A DNA stretch of 64,000 nucleotides from Lacimicrobium alkaliphilum (GTDB lineage: Bacteria > Pseudomonadota > Gammaproteobacteria > Enterobacterales > Alteromonadaceae), in NCBI RefSeq assembly GCF_002591895.1, contig NZ_NISX01000019.1, forward strand, positions 1 through 64,000. Reading direction: 5' to 3'. Below, one piece after another: positions 1-9,196 of this stretch. Under the pieces are notes generated by a model. It ran no database searches. It was not told the origin of the DNA and saw nothing but the letters and a program-made list of their open reading frames with translations. Positions within the stretch are counted from its first letter, which is position 1, and each line of letters starts with the position of its first letter. Both the position numbers and the translations under genes were made by a program.

Positions 1-650
1 GAATCCCGCCCTGTCCATACATTAGATCTGCTAGAGTCTCGAGTTCTAGATATAGATCTCTTATCCCCTCTATCTATATAAACCTCACCCCTCAGTTTTA
101 TTAACGACATACCTTTATCTATAAAATTGAAGTAAACGAAATCCCAGTCCTGATGTTTTGGTAAAACAGGGTCAAAGCGAACATTCAAATGTTTAGAAAA
201 AATGAGCGTTGAGGTATTAGCTATACCTTCATACTTGTTGAAAATAAAATTAAAATAATCAGAAGAACGTACTTCACCAGGCAGCTGACTCTTTTTCCTT
301 CCTGATTCAAAATCACAATAAAACAGATTTCCAGAACCATAAACATCATCATGATCCTTTAGGAAATCCCTCTCAATGAAATAATCATCACTATCAAGAA
401 GATACACTATGTTTCCTTGAGAACTACATATTCCAACATTTCTCGCATGTGCCGCAGTGCTTTTCTCAGAAAGCTTAATAAAACTATCCTGTTCCCTAAG
501 ATTTGGAATTTCATAATCAAAATCAGAGTTATCATCCACTACTATAATCTGACAAATCTCAGAGTTTTTCTGATCGATAATACTCTTAACCGCCCTAGTA
601 GTTACTTCAGGACGATTCCTTGTCGGAATTACAACTGAACATAGAATCAT
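1..650 (-). CDS. Family 2 glycosyltransferase, partial (C-terminus outside window)
   Basis: The reading frame opens with ATG at 650-648 and stays open to the window edge, so about 216 residues are visible and the stop lies outside. The start SVVIPTRNRP (residues 5-14), the nucleotide-binding IIVVDDNSD (about 35-43), AHARNVGI (about 68-75) and the DXD-like LLDSDDYF (about 84-91) are the classic layout of a GT-A fold, family 2 glycosyltransferase. Such enzymes add one sugar from a nucleotide donor to a lipid-linked repeat unit at the inner membrane face. It follows the polymerase gene with a 1-base gap, so it belongs to the same AT-rich minus-strand operon. Donor and acceptor cannot be read from the sequence. 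Confidence 0.85.
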   Translation of the reverse strand, partial: MILCSVVIPTRNRPEVTTRAVKSIIDQKNSEICQIIVVDDNSDFDYEIPNLREQDSFIKLSEKSTAAHARNVGICSSQGNIVYLLDSDDYFIERDFLKDHDDVYGSGNLFYCDFESGRKKSQLPGEVRSSDYFNFIFNKYEGIANTSTLIFSKHLNVRFDPVLPKHQDWDFVYFNFIDKGMSLIKLRGEVYIDRGDKRSISRTRDSSRSNVWTGRD

Positions 651-651
651 A

Positions 652-1905
652 TTAATCCTTTCTATATGTATTCATAACAACCAATATTGGAAAAAAGAAA
701 GAGAAGAAAACCCAGCCGTGCCTCGTTGTATCAAAAAAGGATGATTCAGTCATATTATGTAAAACAAAAAATACACCTACAAAAACAGAAGATAATACAA
801 TTATGGAATCATCAACACTGAGTTTTTCTCTTGTTAAAATCAATGAGTATTTAAAATATGGATATATAAAGAAAAACAAATAACCAAATAACCCTACAAA
901 ACCCAGGTAGAGAACTAAATCTAAGTATCCATTGTGTCCATGAGCAACGAACTCGACCCAGCTATCCGCATAATCAAACAATATAGATCCCATTCCAACA
1001 TGATACACCGATGAGTAGCCAACACCCAAAATAGGGTTATCTGTTATAATATTACCCACAACCTGCCAAATCATCGCCCTACCGGTTAAAGATTCAGGAG
1101 ACTCCAACAGTACAAGGAAACTCACTAAACCATAATAAAGTAAGGGAGAAGTGACTAATATAGCCACCAATATATAGTACCTATTGGTAATAAGTCTAAA
1201 CCTCACCAATCCAAATACGAATAAGAAACAGGGAACTAACAAAAATATAGAAGTCTTCGAAACGGTTTGAACAAGAAATAAAAATGAGACTATAGCAAAA
1301 GCAAAATACTTTTTATCTTTTCTAACCCAAAAACTGATCAACAGAATTCCGGTCAATATAGCAGCTACTGCTCCCGCCCTGTTCTTATGAGTAAACAAGC
1401 CTTTCCAGTTACCGACTAACTGCTCATCCAAGGTATCTAGAGTATGTACGGCCGCAGGATGAAAAATGGATAGTAATATGCTCAAGAAAACTATGATAGT
1501 CAGAGAGGTAACAAGGTTCTTAAACAAGATATTTCTATCGTATGACAATGCTAAAAGAAGTGGTATCAGGAAAACTATAGAGGTCAAAACTATTCGTTTG
1601 AAAGTAATAAATGGCACTTCCGACCAAAAAGTACTTGCACAAGCATAAACAAAGAATGCCAAAATAAAGTAAAGTGGCCCAGCAATTCTTTTTATAGAAG
1701 ATAGTTTTCCTCTAACAAAACAATCAAAAATTGCCAATAAGAGTATTAAAACGAATAGAATCTGTTTTAATGGATCACTCTCACCGGTTTGAGCCACATC
1801 CAATACGTGACCTTCTCCTGCCAGAAATTTCGTTCCTACAAGGGTAAGAAAGAGATAGGAGAAAGTAAGGACAAAACAAAATAGGTTATTCTTATTAATC
1901 TTCAT
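652..1905 (-). CDS. Wzy-like O-antigen/exopolysaccharide polymerase (O-antigen ligase family)
   Basis: This is a 417-residue, very hydrophobic protein with about ten predicted membrane segments. It carries the signature of the O-antigen ligase/polymerase family (PF04932): GLFTHKNRAG (169-178), the Arg-bearing ESLTGRAMIWQ (271-281), PILGVGYSSV (291-300) and HGHNGYLDL (322-330). In the family these flank a large periplasmic loop that handles the undecaprenyl-linked sugar chain. It lies between two GT2 genes and downstream of a flippase, which favours a Wzy polymerase of repeat units over a lipid A ligase, although sequence alone cannot separate the two. A GTGGA stretch a few bases upstream can act as ribosome-binding site. 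G+C is low, like its operon neighbours. Confidence 0.85.
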   Translation of the reverse strand: MKINKNNLFCFVLTFSYLFLTLVGTKFLAGEGHVLDVAQTGESDPLKQILFVLILLLAIFDCFVRGKLSSIKRIAGPLYFILAFFVYACASTFWSEVPFITFKRIVLTSIVFLIPLLLALSYDRNILFKNLVTSLTIIVFLSILLSIFHPAAVHTLDTLDEQLVGNWKGLFTHKNRAGAVAAILTGILLISFWVRKDKKYFAFAIVSFLFLVQTVSKTSIFLLVPCFLFVFGLVRFRLITNRYYILVAILVTSPLLYYGLVSFLVLLESPESLTGRAMIWQVVGNIITDNPILGVGYSSVYHVGMGSILFDYADSWVEFVAHGHNGYLDLVLYLGFVGLFGYLFFFIYPYFKYSLILTREKLSVDDSIIVLSSVFVGVFFVLHNMTESSFFDTTRHGWVFFSFFFPILVVMNTYRKD

Positions 1906-1927
1906 ATTCCACTAAAACGCCTATTAT

Positions 1928-2866
1928 TCATGACCCTTTAATATTTCTGTACTCTTCGTAGGGAGTCCCAAAGAGTGCATTAACTTTTCCAAGTTGCCTA
2001 TATATCTTTAAAGAGGAATGAATACGAATATTTTTATTAGCATATAACAGACAATATCTAACCAGATAGTAAACAAGAGCTGCAAAAAATTTTGCTAATT
2101 CATTAAAGATCTTTACTGAAGACAAACCATGTTTCTTCATTATTCTAATATCTGTAGAACCAATTCTATATTCACGTTTCCTGGCCCAGTCTATAGTAAC
2201 ACGGCTTAAATCATAGAATTCATAGCTTATTGCTTCGGATGCATAGGCAAATGTAGCACCCAAACCTTTTAGTCTAGTAAAAAATTCCTTATCTCCCCCT
2301 CCGGTCAAACCAAACTTCACATCAAAAGTGGGCTTAGCATAGGCATCCCAAAACCTACGTGAGAGCAATATCGCTCCTGTTCCATGAATCAAATCAACCG
2401 GTCCACTTGGAGGCCTGTTACGCCAGAATATAGGTAACCCTGAAGTCCAACTTGGTGGTTCACTGCTGAATTCCGGTAAAACTGCCCCGCCAACTACGTC
2501 AGCCTTAGTGTCAAAATGGATCCTGACTAATTCAACTAACCATTTGGAATCAACTGTTTCATCATCATCAAGCATCGCCAGAAAGTCAGCATTCTCCTGC
2601 TCGAATGCTGTATGTAGAATTTTATTGCGAACCTGAGATATGCCTCTCTCAGTTACTGGCACCCCGAAAAGTCTAAAAGGAAATTTCTCACTTAGCTTTT
2701 CAACGATCGTCAAGCCAGCCCCTTGATCTCCATCATTATCAGCCACCAATATGCTGACGCAAATATCACTAGGAATCTCTAAATTTTCTATAGTATTAAG
2801 GAGCCTTTCTAATCCTTTAGGCCTCTTGAATGTGGGGATTCCAATGATCAGACTTACCTTATTCAT
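1928..2866 (-). CDS. Family 2 glycosyltransferase
   Basis: This 312-residue protein has a GT-A fold layout: GIPTFKRP (9-16), VADNDGD (41-47) and the metal/nucleotide-binding LDDDE (99-103), followed by a GGAVLPEF segment and the acceptor-side GGGDKEFFTRL motif typical of GT2 enzymes. There is no N-terminal signal, so it acts on the cytoplasmic face, probably adding a sugar to a lipid-linked repeat unit. The ATG at 2866 has AAGG eight bases upstream, inside the end of the flippase gene, and the two genes overlap by 8 bases, implying translational coupling. The C-terminal third is hydrophobic and may contact the membrane. Sugar specificity is unknown. Confidence 0.85.
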   Translation of the reverse strand: MNKVSLIIGIPTFKRPKGLERLLNTIENLEIPSDICVSILVADNDGDQGAGLTIVEKLSEKFPFRLFGVPVTERGISQVRNKILHTAFEQENADFLAMLDDDETVDSKWLVELVRIHFDTKADVVGGAVLPEFSSEPPSWTSGLPIFWRNRPPSGPVDLIHGTGAILLSRRFWDAYAKPTFDVKFGLTGGGDKEFFTRLKGLGATFAYASEAISYEFYDLSRVTIDWARKREYRIGSTDIRIMKKHGLSSVKIFNELAKFFAALVYYLVRYCLLYANKNIRIHSSLKIYRQLGKVNALFGTPYEEYRNIKGS

Positions 2867-4103
2867 TATTCAACCTTCTATAAATATTCCTTAACATTAG
2901 AAAAAGTAGAAATTCTCCTAATGCCACACCCAAAAGAGAGCTAAAAGCTGTTCCTAAAAAAAATGAAGATAGCGAAACCAGTACTAAAGTTAAACCGCCA
3001 GCCAGTAATGACAAATTACTTAGCACCCTGAAGTTATCGGCAGACTGAAGATAAATAGCAATTGGACTTCGCATCATCCTAAATATGTAAATTATTAAGA
3101 ATATTCCAAACGAATATGTAAGTGCGTCATAGTACTCAGCATCCTTATAAATCATTTCAAAAAACAAGAAATTACAAGAAATTGCACCCAAAAGGATGCC
3201 ACACCATACAATAGAACAATAGAGCAATATCTTTTTGAGAGAGCAAGTTACTTCATCTTTTCTATTTTGATGAAGTAACTTCCTGATCCTTGGCCTCTCT
3301 AGCTGTGTCATTGTTGAAAATGCAACATCCAAAGGCCTGAACACTAAATTTGCTGCAGCAATAGGAGCGTATGCCGCAGGCCCAAATAGTGCTGAAACGA
3401 TATAAGCATGACTATTCGAGGTAGCCTCAGCGCTTAAAACTCCCAACAAAGCAAACCGGCCTTGTTTTAGAAACCCCTCTACAGTATTTTGTAATTTACC
3501 AGATATCATACCTTTTAAATTTTCGGCTATAAAATTTTGACCAAAAAATCCAATTGAAATAAATTGGGAGATGGAAAGAATCAGCAAAACATTGTTAAAT
3601 TCAAACTTCTCAATAAACAATAAAACTGAACTACCAAATACGGAGAAAAGAAAATACGAAAAGTCAGACCTTACGACCAAATAGTTGTCATCGCAATTAT
3701 TTAAATAGGCTCTTCCAAACCATCTAAAAACAGCAAAAAAAGCAAGAAAGCAAAATAAAAATGCGCTCTCAAAATTTTTTAAAAGAAGGTACGATACCAA
3801 AAGCTGCATTAACGCCATCACCAAGCAAAACAGGAAATTTAGTCTCTGGTATCCCCAAACGACATCCCTCTTATTTTCCCTGTTGTTGGTTATTACTATT
3901 AGCAGTGGTGAGTTTAGAATTGCATTAGAAAAACCACAAGCCAAACTTTGAATAACCAACATGAGAGCGAAAACACCATACTCTTCCTGACTTACGTTGC
4001 CAATCATTAACAGAGAAACATATAGATTTGCAATAGAGATGCCCGCCGCGCCTCCAATTGCCGTCACAGCTCTTTTTAATGACAAACCCTCTTTAAACTG
4101 CAT
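2859..4103 (-). CDS. Wzx-like polysaccharide flippase (AT-rich copy)
   Basis: This is a 414-residue polytopic membrane protein with about 12 predicted helices, the size and texture of a MATE/MOP-superfamily polysaccharide transporter. Its role would be to flip undecaprenyl-linked repeat units to the periplasm. It is clearly homologous to the flippase at 25441-26688. Shared blocks include FRWFGR, EATSNSHAY versus EATANGHSY, and GPAAYAPIAAANLVFRP versus GPAAFAPIAAAALLFRP. It sits second in the AT-rich operon between a WecG-like transferase and a GT2 with which it overlaps by 8 bases. The family is too divergent to name the substrate. Confidence 0.85.
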   Translation of the reverse strand: MQFKEGLSLKRAVTAIGGAAGISIANLYVSLLMIGNVSQEEYGVFALMLVIQSLACGFSNAILNSPLLIVITNNRENKRDVVWGYQRLNFLFCLVMALMQLLVSYLLLKNFESAFLFCFLAFFAVFRWFGRAYLNNCDDNYLVVRSDFSYFLFSVFGSSVLLFIEKFEFNNVLLILSISQFISIGFFGQNFIAENLKGMISGKLQNTVEGFLKQGRFALLGVLSAEATSNSHAYIVSALFGPAAYAPIAAANLVFRPLDVAFSTMTQLERPRIRKLLHQNRKDEVTCSLKKILLYCSIVWCGILLGAISCNFLFFEMIYKDAEYYDALTYSFGIFLIIYIFRMMRSPIAIYLQSADNFRVLSNLSLLAGGLTLVLVSLSSFFLGTAFSSLLGVALGEFLLFLMLRNIYRRLNNE

Positions 4104-4119
4104 ATAAAATGTCGGCCAA

Positions 4120-4836
4120 TTAAAATAACGTTAAAGTCAGCTTATTAGTAACGAGTTTACTCAACAAAACAAGTAGGTTTTTAGGATAATCAAATACATA
4201 TCTTTTAATAGTATACGGTTCCTTATACATCCTGTAGAAAGCCCTTAAATTAAGATCATCTATAAATTTTGGATAATAATTATCAGAGCTCAACGATTCC
4301 TGTCGAATAAATCCCCCACAGCTAAAAGCTGTTCCAGAAAACCCCTCACATTGCAACCTCAAAATAAATTCCTCTTGTTTTCCAGCCCCTAGACCAACAA
4401 CCGTATAATCGATATTTTCAGCTACGATTTCAGTTACAAAGAAATCAACTTCCTTTGGACTGGCGTATCCGCTAATAAACTTTATTTTTTCTATTCCTTT
4501 ATATTTATCCTGCATCTTTTTTACAAACGCTTGAACTTCTGTTTCCTTTGCTCCAATGATTGCAATTTTCTTTCCGTTACTTTCTGAATATGAAAAAAAA
4601 TCACTGGCAATAGAAGTAAAATCAAAACTAACTCTTTTTATGTCCTTACCGGTTATCATTTTTATCAGAGCAGCCATTAGAAATCCATCACAAAAATATC
4701 GGATTCGATCAAAGTTTGGATTAACAAAAAAGCTTGTTAGTGAAGCAAAATTCATAAAAGAATATGTTCCAGGCTTTTCTAGCATAGAGAGAGTAAAATC
4801 TCTCTGGATCTTTAAATTTCTTTTTTTTGTCTGCAT
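4120..4836 (-). CDS. Divergent WecG/TagA/CpsF family glycosyltransferase
   Basis: This 238-residue protein resembles GT26 (WecG/TagA/CpsF) enzymes, which transfer an N-acetyl-mannosamine-type or related sugar to lipid-linked GlcNAc or hexose. The family's layout is visible: YSFMNFASL then RYFCDGFLM (the 'pDG' region), IAIIGAKE, VVGLGAGKQEEFILRL, and a C-terminus ending KFIDDLNLRAFYRMYKEP that matches the 'LGLEWLYRL..EP' tail. It is atypical because the usual GxPxQE is GAGKQE and the usual GVGxxFD is SCGGFIRQ, so key positions are substituted. It is the first gene of the AT-rich operon. A canonical member of the family lies at 21540-22298. Activity is uncertain. Confidence 0.7.
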   Translation of the reverse strand: MQTKKRNLKIQRDFTLSMLEKPGTYSFMNFASLTSFFVNPNFDRIRYFCDGFLMAALIKMITGKDIKRVSFDFTSIASDFFSYSESNGKKIAIIGAKETEVQAFVKKMQDKYKGIEKIKFISGYASPKEVDFFVTEIVAENIDYTVVGLGAGKQEEFILRLQCEGFSGTAFSCGGFIRQESLSSDNYYPKFIDDLNLRAFYRMYKEPYTIKRYVFDYPKNLLVLLSKLVTNKLTLTLF

Positions 4837-5036
4837 CGAAACTAGTCTCGTTAATACCCAATTTTGCTAAGATAGCTATCCACAAAAAGCAGCATTCATT
4901 CAGACGACGATGTTCTGGCTGCAACACCGGTGTATCGATTGAGTATACGCCGGTATAGGTGTGATAGTCGCCTTAGCGAGTACGACCGTCTGCACCAAGC
5001 CTAAATGGCCGATATTTAGAAACGGTTCCGCGCATT

Positions 5037-6044
5037 CTATTTACTACCTTGTTCTTTTTTCTGTTTCTCTAACTCAACGACATTATGGTCGGGCACCAAA
5101 TGAGGAAAAATACCGCCATCAAGCTCTTCCAGCAGGCCATGCATAATATCGCGCACCTGGGTACCGAATCGCTCACTGTGCAGCGCGTATTCCAGGTTAG
5201 CCTGCAACAGCCCCATTTTATTGCCACAGTCATGGCTTTTGCCGGTCAGGTGATAGGCTTCTACAGACTCCAGCAGCAGTAGCTGGTGCAGTGCATCGGT
5301 AAGTTGTATTTCATCACCGGCACCGGGAGGCGTGTACTCCAACAAGTCCCATACTGACGAGGAGAGCACATAGCGACCGGTGATAGAGAGATTACTGGGC
5401 GCCTCATCGATTTCGGGCTTTTCAACCATATCGCGAATAGCCGCAGTTTGTCCGGCGCTTATACGGCTACCATTAATATCGACGATACCGTATTGGTTGA
5501 CCCTTTCCCGGGGTACCGGCTCTACCATAATCTGGCTGATGCGATTTTGGTTAAAGCGGTTCACCATGGCCGCCAGGTTATCTTGTTTGAGGTTGCTGCG
5601 GTGCTTATCTACCAGCACATCCGGCAGAATGACCGCAAACGGCTGTTCACCAATCACCGGGCGCGCACACAAAATAGCATGGCCCAGGCCCAGTGCCTGC
5701 GGCTGGCGCACCGAGATAATGGTGACATTTTTCGGCACGATATTACGCACATCTTCCAGCAGCTGGCGTTTAACCCGCTTTTCCAGTGTGGCCTCAAGCT
5801 CAAAACTTGTATCAAAGTGGTTTTCGATGCTGTTTTTGGATGAATGCGTCACCAGCACAATTTCTTTAATCCCGGCCGCTACCGCTTCCTGCACCACATA
5901 TTGAATCATGGGCTTGTCAACAATAGTCAGCATTTCCTTGGGAATAGCTTTGGTGGCGGGCAGCATACGGGTGCCCAAGCCGGCAACCGGAATAACGGCT
6001 TTGGTTACGGCATTAGATTCTGGATTTATGTAAGAAGTTTTCAT
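5037..6044 (-). CDS. galU: UTP--glucose-1-phosphate uridylyltransferase
   Basis: GalU makes UDP-glucose from UTP and glucose-1-phosphate, the precursor of most surface glycans. The 335-residue sequence carries the nucleotidyltransferase signature GLGTRMLP (22-29) with TKAIPKEML directly after it, then [10 protein letters not shown] and the DVLVDKH region around the metal-binding Asp. The C-terminus is some 30 residues longer than enterobacterial GalU and ends in charged sequence. AAAGGA lies about 12 bases upstream of the ATG. It is transcribed toward the AT-rich polysaccharide operon but separated from it by about 200 bases with no recognised gene. It probably feeds both polysaccharide modules of this window. 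Confidence 0.95.
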   Translation of the reverse strand: MKTSYINPESNAVTKAVIPVAGLGTRMLPATKAIPKEMLTIVDKPMIQYVVQEAVAAGIKEIVLVTHSSKNSIENHFDTSFELEATLEKRVKRQLLEDVRNIVPKNVTIISVRQPQALGLGHAILCARPVIGEQPFAVILPDVLVDKHRSNLKQDNLAAMVNRFNQNRISQIMVEPVPRERVNQYGIVDINGSRISAGQTAAIRDMVEKPEIDEAPSNLSITGRYVLSSSVWDLLEYTPPGAGDEIQLTDALHQLLLLESVEAYHLTGKSHDCGNKMGLLQANLEYALHSERFGTQVRDIMHGLLEELDGGIFPHLVPDHNVVELEKQKKEQGSK

Positions 6045-6453
6045 TTTTTGTGCTTTCCTTTAGCATCGTACCGGACAACCTGCGGGGCTGAATTATCTGG
6101 TTTTCAGTTAAGTCCGATTTAACATTTTCGCAACACTTTCGCCTATTGCAGGGGCATATTGCATATTTCGATAGTATCATTTTTTAAAGTCTATTCGCTA
6201 TAGATGACGGCTTTGTGACGCCATCTTTTTGACAGAAAATTACGGTTTGATGCCTGGCTTGCCTGAAAAGCCCAGTTTTAACGGTTTTGTAGGGCGCTGG
6301 ATGCCCGATTACTGCATTCGGACATGACCGGTTGTTGTTGCTGCTGTTGTTTTTGATATTAACCCTGGCGAGGCTTTGGGGTATGCTGGGTGCTGTTGTG
6401 TTTCTGTAACGGGCTGGGCTGGTTTAGCGATGAGAGGCGGGGCTGAAAATTAT
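6045..6453. promoter_or_regulatory. Intergenic region between divergent galU and lapG
   Basis: About 400 bases separate the divergent galU and lapG genes and must hold both promoters. The galU-proximal part is AT-rich around 6160-6200. Around 6332-6356 there is a pyrimidine-rich TTGTTGTTGCTGCTGTTG run. No operator, riboswitch or small gene could be recognised. The upstream in-frame start at 6376 would give a Cys-rich non-signal extension and is not favoured. Confidence 0.4.
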
Positions 6454-7107
6454 ATGTGGCAATTTGCCATTGTCAGCGCGCTGATACTGATGCTGCTGAG
6501 CCCTTTTGCCCGGGCGATCAAGGAGCACTTTACCTTTGATGAGGCGTTTTACCAGCAATTAACCGCTCGCTACGGAAAGCGGGCTGAGCGTCCGGTAAAG
6601 GCATGGCAGGAGCTTATCGAAGATTATCAGCAGCGCAACATTGATGACCAACTCCACGGGGTCAATCTGTTCGCCAATCGTCGTGTGCGCCACGTGACCG
6701 ATATCCGGCACTGGGGGCAGCATGATTACTGGGCCACGCCCATAGAGAGCCTCGCAACCGGCGCAGGGGACTGCGAGGATTATGCCATTCTTAAGTACAC
6801 CACATTACGGGCACTGGGTGTTGAAGAAGCGCAGCTGCGCTTAATGTACGTGCGCGCCACCAGTGTCAACGAGCCGCATATGGTGCTGATCTATTTTTCC
6901 GGGCCTAACGCCATGCCGCTGGTATTGGATAATCTGACTGACCGTATCCTGCCAGCTGACAAACGCACGGATCTGAGACCGGTATATTCATTTAACGGCC
7001 AGGGCCTATGGCTGTCCCGCGCTCAGGGCGCAGGCAAAAAGGTAAAAAACAGTGCGGGGGTTTCCAACTGGACACAACTGCTGGAACGAATAGAGCAAGG
7101 GGAATGA
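6454..7107 (+). CDS. lapG: LapG-type periplasmic transglutaminase-like cysteine protease
   Basis: From the ATG at 6454 the protein has 217 residues with a Sec signal peptide ending ARA (19-21). The bacterial transglutaminase-like cysteine protease core (PF06035) is intact: catalytic Cys107 in GDCEDYA, His142 in NEPHMV and Asp159 in VLDN. In Pseudomonas, LapG cleaves the N-terminus of the giant adhesin LapA and releases biofilm, unless it is sequestered by LapD bound to c-di-GMP. The next gene is a LapD homologue 16 bases downstream, which strongly supports the assignment. Alternative in-frame starts at 6376 and 6430 give an N-terminal extension before the signal peptide. No LapA-like adhesin gene is in the window. 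Confidence 0.9.
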   Translation: MWQFAIVSALILMLLSPFARAIKEHFTFDEAFYQQLTARYGKRAERPVKAWQELIEDYQQRNIDDQLHGVNLFANRRVRHVTDIRHWGQHDYWATPIESLATGAGDCEDYAILKYTTLRALGVEEAQLRLMYVRATSVNEPHMVLIYFSGPNAMPLVLDNLTDRILPADKRTDLRPVYSFNGQGLWLSRAQGAGKKVKNSAGVSNWTQLLERIEQGE

Positions 7108-7123
7108 GAACGATGGAGGTCTT

Positions 7124-9196
7124 ATGCGTATTGGTTTGTCACTAAAAGCACAGCTGTATGGCTTGCTGTTACTGGTGCTGACACTGAGTTATACCGGGGC
7201 ACTATATGTAAATATTGATAGTTTCAGGGAGTATCAGGCTAAACAGCTTACCTCTCACGCTCAGGATGCTGCTCACAATCTGGGCCTGGCCATTTCTCCA
7301 CACCTTGGTGAAAGCGAGCTGGTGCTGGCCGAAACCATGACCAATGCGATATTTGACTCTGGCTATTATCAACAAATCAGCTTTACCGATACAAATGATG
7401 TAGTGCGTTTCAGCCGTCAGCACGAGGGCTGGCAATCCGACGCGCCCAAATGGTTCAGAGACTTATTTCCATTGCAGGCACCGGTGATGCAAAGCGAAGT
7501 AGCCAATGGCTGGGTTCCGGGTGGTGTATTGTCGGTACAGTCTCATGTGGGCTACGCCTATGATGTATTGTGGCAAAGCGCGGTAAGCCTGCTGCTACAG
7601 GGCCTGTGGCTGCTGGTAGCAACCGGGTTGGTGACCTACCTGATTCTCAGAGCAGTGTTGCGGCCTTTGTCGGCATTACGCAACCAGGCGCAGGCAGTGA
7701 TGCGCAAGGAATATAAGCAGCTACCGGCGCTGCCTTTCACACTGGAGTTACGCACCCTGACCCGGGCTTTCAACCAGATGGTGGGCAACACAGAGCGCAC
7801 CTTCAATGAACAGGCAGGGTATGCAGAAACGCTGTCTGAACAGTTATACCGGGATCCGCTTACCGGGCTGGCTAATCGTCAGGCCCTGCAATTGCAGTTT
7901 GAGACTCAGAAAACCGAGGCCCGGGAGCATGGCGACTCACTCTATCTGGCGCTTATCCATCTGTCTTCTCTGCAGCCGTTGAATGAGCAGGCCGGATATC
8001 AGGCCGGAGACAACTACCTGCTTAAATGCGTTGCGTTAATGCAACAACAACTGGCCGGTTACCCGCAATGTAGCCTGTATCGGCTTTCCGGCTCTGATCT
8101 GGCGCTGATGTGCCGGCTCGACGAGAACAGTATGCAGCTGTTACAACAGAAAATGAAAGACGCCTTTAATGCACAGGCGGGCCGGGGTTACCCTAAGGCC
8201 TTTGCGCATATGTTTGGCACAAAAGTTAAAGGCCAGGAAAGGTTCCATGATGTGCTTACGCGTCTGGATACCCTGTATCTGACCCAGAATGACAGAGAAC
8301 TGGCACCGCAGCAGGTGGATCAGGGGCATTCCCGCCAACAGTGGCAACAATTGCTGAGTCAGTTCACTGTGGGCAGCAGTACTGATAAACAGATTACCCG
8401 GTTATCAGATTTTGATGCCCTGACCCGGGAGCTGCAGCAGCATTACGAAATAAAACTGCAGCCCGTTTTATCCGGTGATGGGCAGGTGCTTTATTCAGAG
8501 AGTCTGGTGCGGTTCAACTGGCAACAGCAGCCATTGTCCACTGCAGCTACCTTTGCCATGGCTGAGCGCCTGCAATGCACTGCCGCCCTTGAAAAATCAG
8601 TGTTGTGTTATCTTTTCTCGCAACTCACTGAATATCCACAGTACCCTGTAGGCATAAACCTCACCGATGCCCTGGTATTAACAGAAGAACATCAGCAATG
8701 GCTGTTAGCCCTGCTCGGGCTACTCAAAGACAGGTTGCCGCCGCTGGTTCTGGAAATAAAAGAAAGTGCATTGGTAAGCCCGAGTCCGCATCTGGGTACA
8801 TTTCTGCATAAGCTGCACAAACTGAACATCAAGATTTGCATTGAGCATTTTGGTGCGCACCTGAGTGCATTTAAAACCATCAGTAACCTGCCCATAGACT
8901 ATGTGAAGATTGATGGTGGATTTATACGTGATATTTATCAACCAGCTAATCAGCTGTTCGTCAGAAGTCTGACCCAAATCTGCCACGGTGTCGGCATTCA
9001 GGTATTGGCCTCACACGTTGAATCGGCAGAGATTGGCGGGCGATGTCTGCACATGCACCTGGACGGCCTTCAGGGAAAAGGCGTTGCACAACCACTAAGT
9101 ATCAGTCAGTGTTATAAAAATTTAATGTACAGCGACCCCAGGGTTGGTTTAGAATTGGCCAGTAACTTCCGTTCAACAGATGAGGGACCACAATGA
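7124..9196 (+). CDS. lapD: LapD-type c-di-GMP receptor (degenerate GGDEF-EAL)
   Basis: This 690-residue inner-membrane protein has TM1 (about 11-28), a LapD/MoxY-type periplasmic domain (about 30-150), TM2 (about 152-176), HAMP (about 175-230), GGDEF-like (about 235-400) and EAL-like (about 420-670) domains. Both enzymatic domains look dead: the GGDEF site reads SGSDL (322-326), the EAL site reads YSESLVRF (457-464), and the catalytic DDFG is EHFG (574-577). This is the LapD design, where the EAL domain binds c-di-GMP and the periplasmic domain captures LapG. The gene lies directly behind lapG, and its stop overlaps the start of the next gene by 4 bases. It would couple intracellular c-di-GMP to surface adhesion. 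Confidence 0.92.
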   Translation: MRIGLSLKAQLYGLLLLVLTLSYTGALYVNIDSFREYQAKQLTSHAQDAAHNLGLAISPHLGESELVLAETMTNAIFDSGYYQQISFTDTNDVVRFSRQHEGWQSDAPKWFRDLFPLQAPVMQSEVANGWVPGGVLSVQSHVGYAYDVLWQSAVSLLLQGLWLLVATGLVTYLILRAVLRPLSALRNQAQAVMRKEYKQLPALPFTLELRTLTRAFNQMVGNTERTFNEQAGYAETLSEQLYRDPLTGLANRQALQLQFETQKTEAREHGDSLYLALIHLSSLQPLNEQAGYQAGDNYLLKCVALMQQQLAGYPQCSLYRLSGSDLALMCRLDENSMQLLQQKMKDAFNAQAGRGYPKAFAHMFGTKVKGQERFHDVLTRLDTLYLTQNDRELAPQQVDQGHSRQQWQQLLSQFTVGSSTDKQITRLSDFDALTRELQQHYEIKLQPVLSGDGQVLYSESLVRFNWQQQPLSTAATFAMAERLQCTAALEKSVLCYLFSQLTEYPQYPVGINLTDALVLTEEHQQWLLALLGLLKDRLPPLVLEIKESALVSPSPHLGTFLHKLHKLNIKICIEHFGAHLSAFKTISNLPIDYVKIDGGFIRDIYQPANQLFVRSLTQICHGVGIQVLASHVESAEIGGRCLHMHLDGLQGKGVAQPLSISQCYKNLMYSDPRVGLELASNFRSTDEGPQ

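Noticed and set aside
4721-4927. Minus-strand frame of 68 codons overlapping the start of the WecG-like gene.
   Set aside because: No ribosome-binding site, no family resemblance, and it overlaps a better-supported gene in another frame.
4837-5036. Possible JUMPstart/ops (RfaH) element before the AT-rich operon.
   Set aside because: No GGCGGTAG-type motif is present on the minus strand in this gap.
5380-5904. Long antisense frame over galU.
   Set aside because: It is a codon-bias shadow of a well-identified gene, with no promoter, signal or domain.
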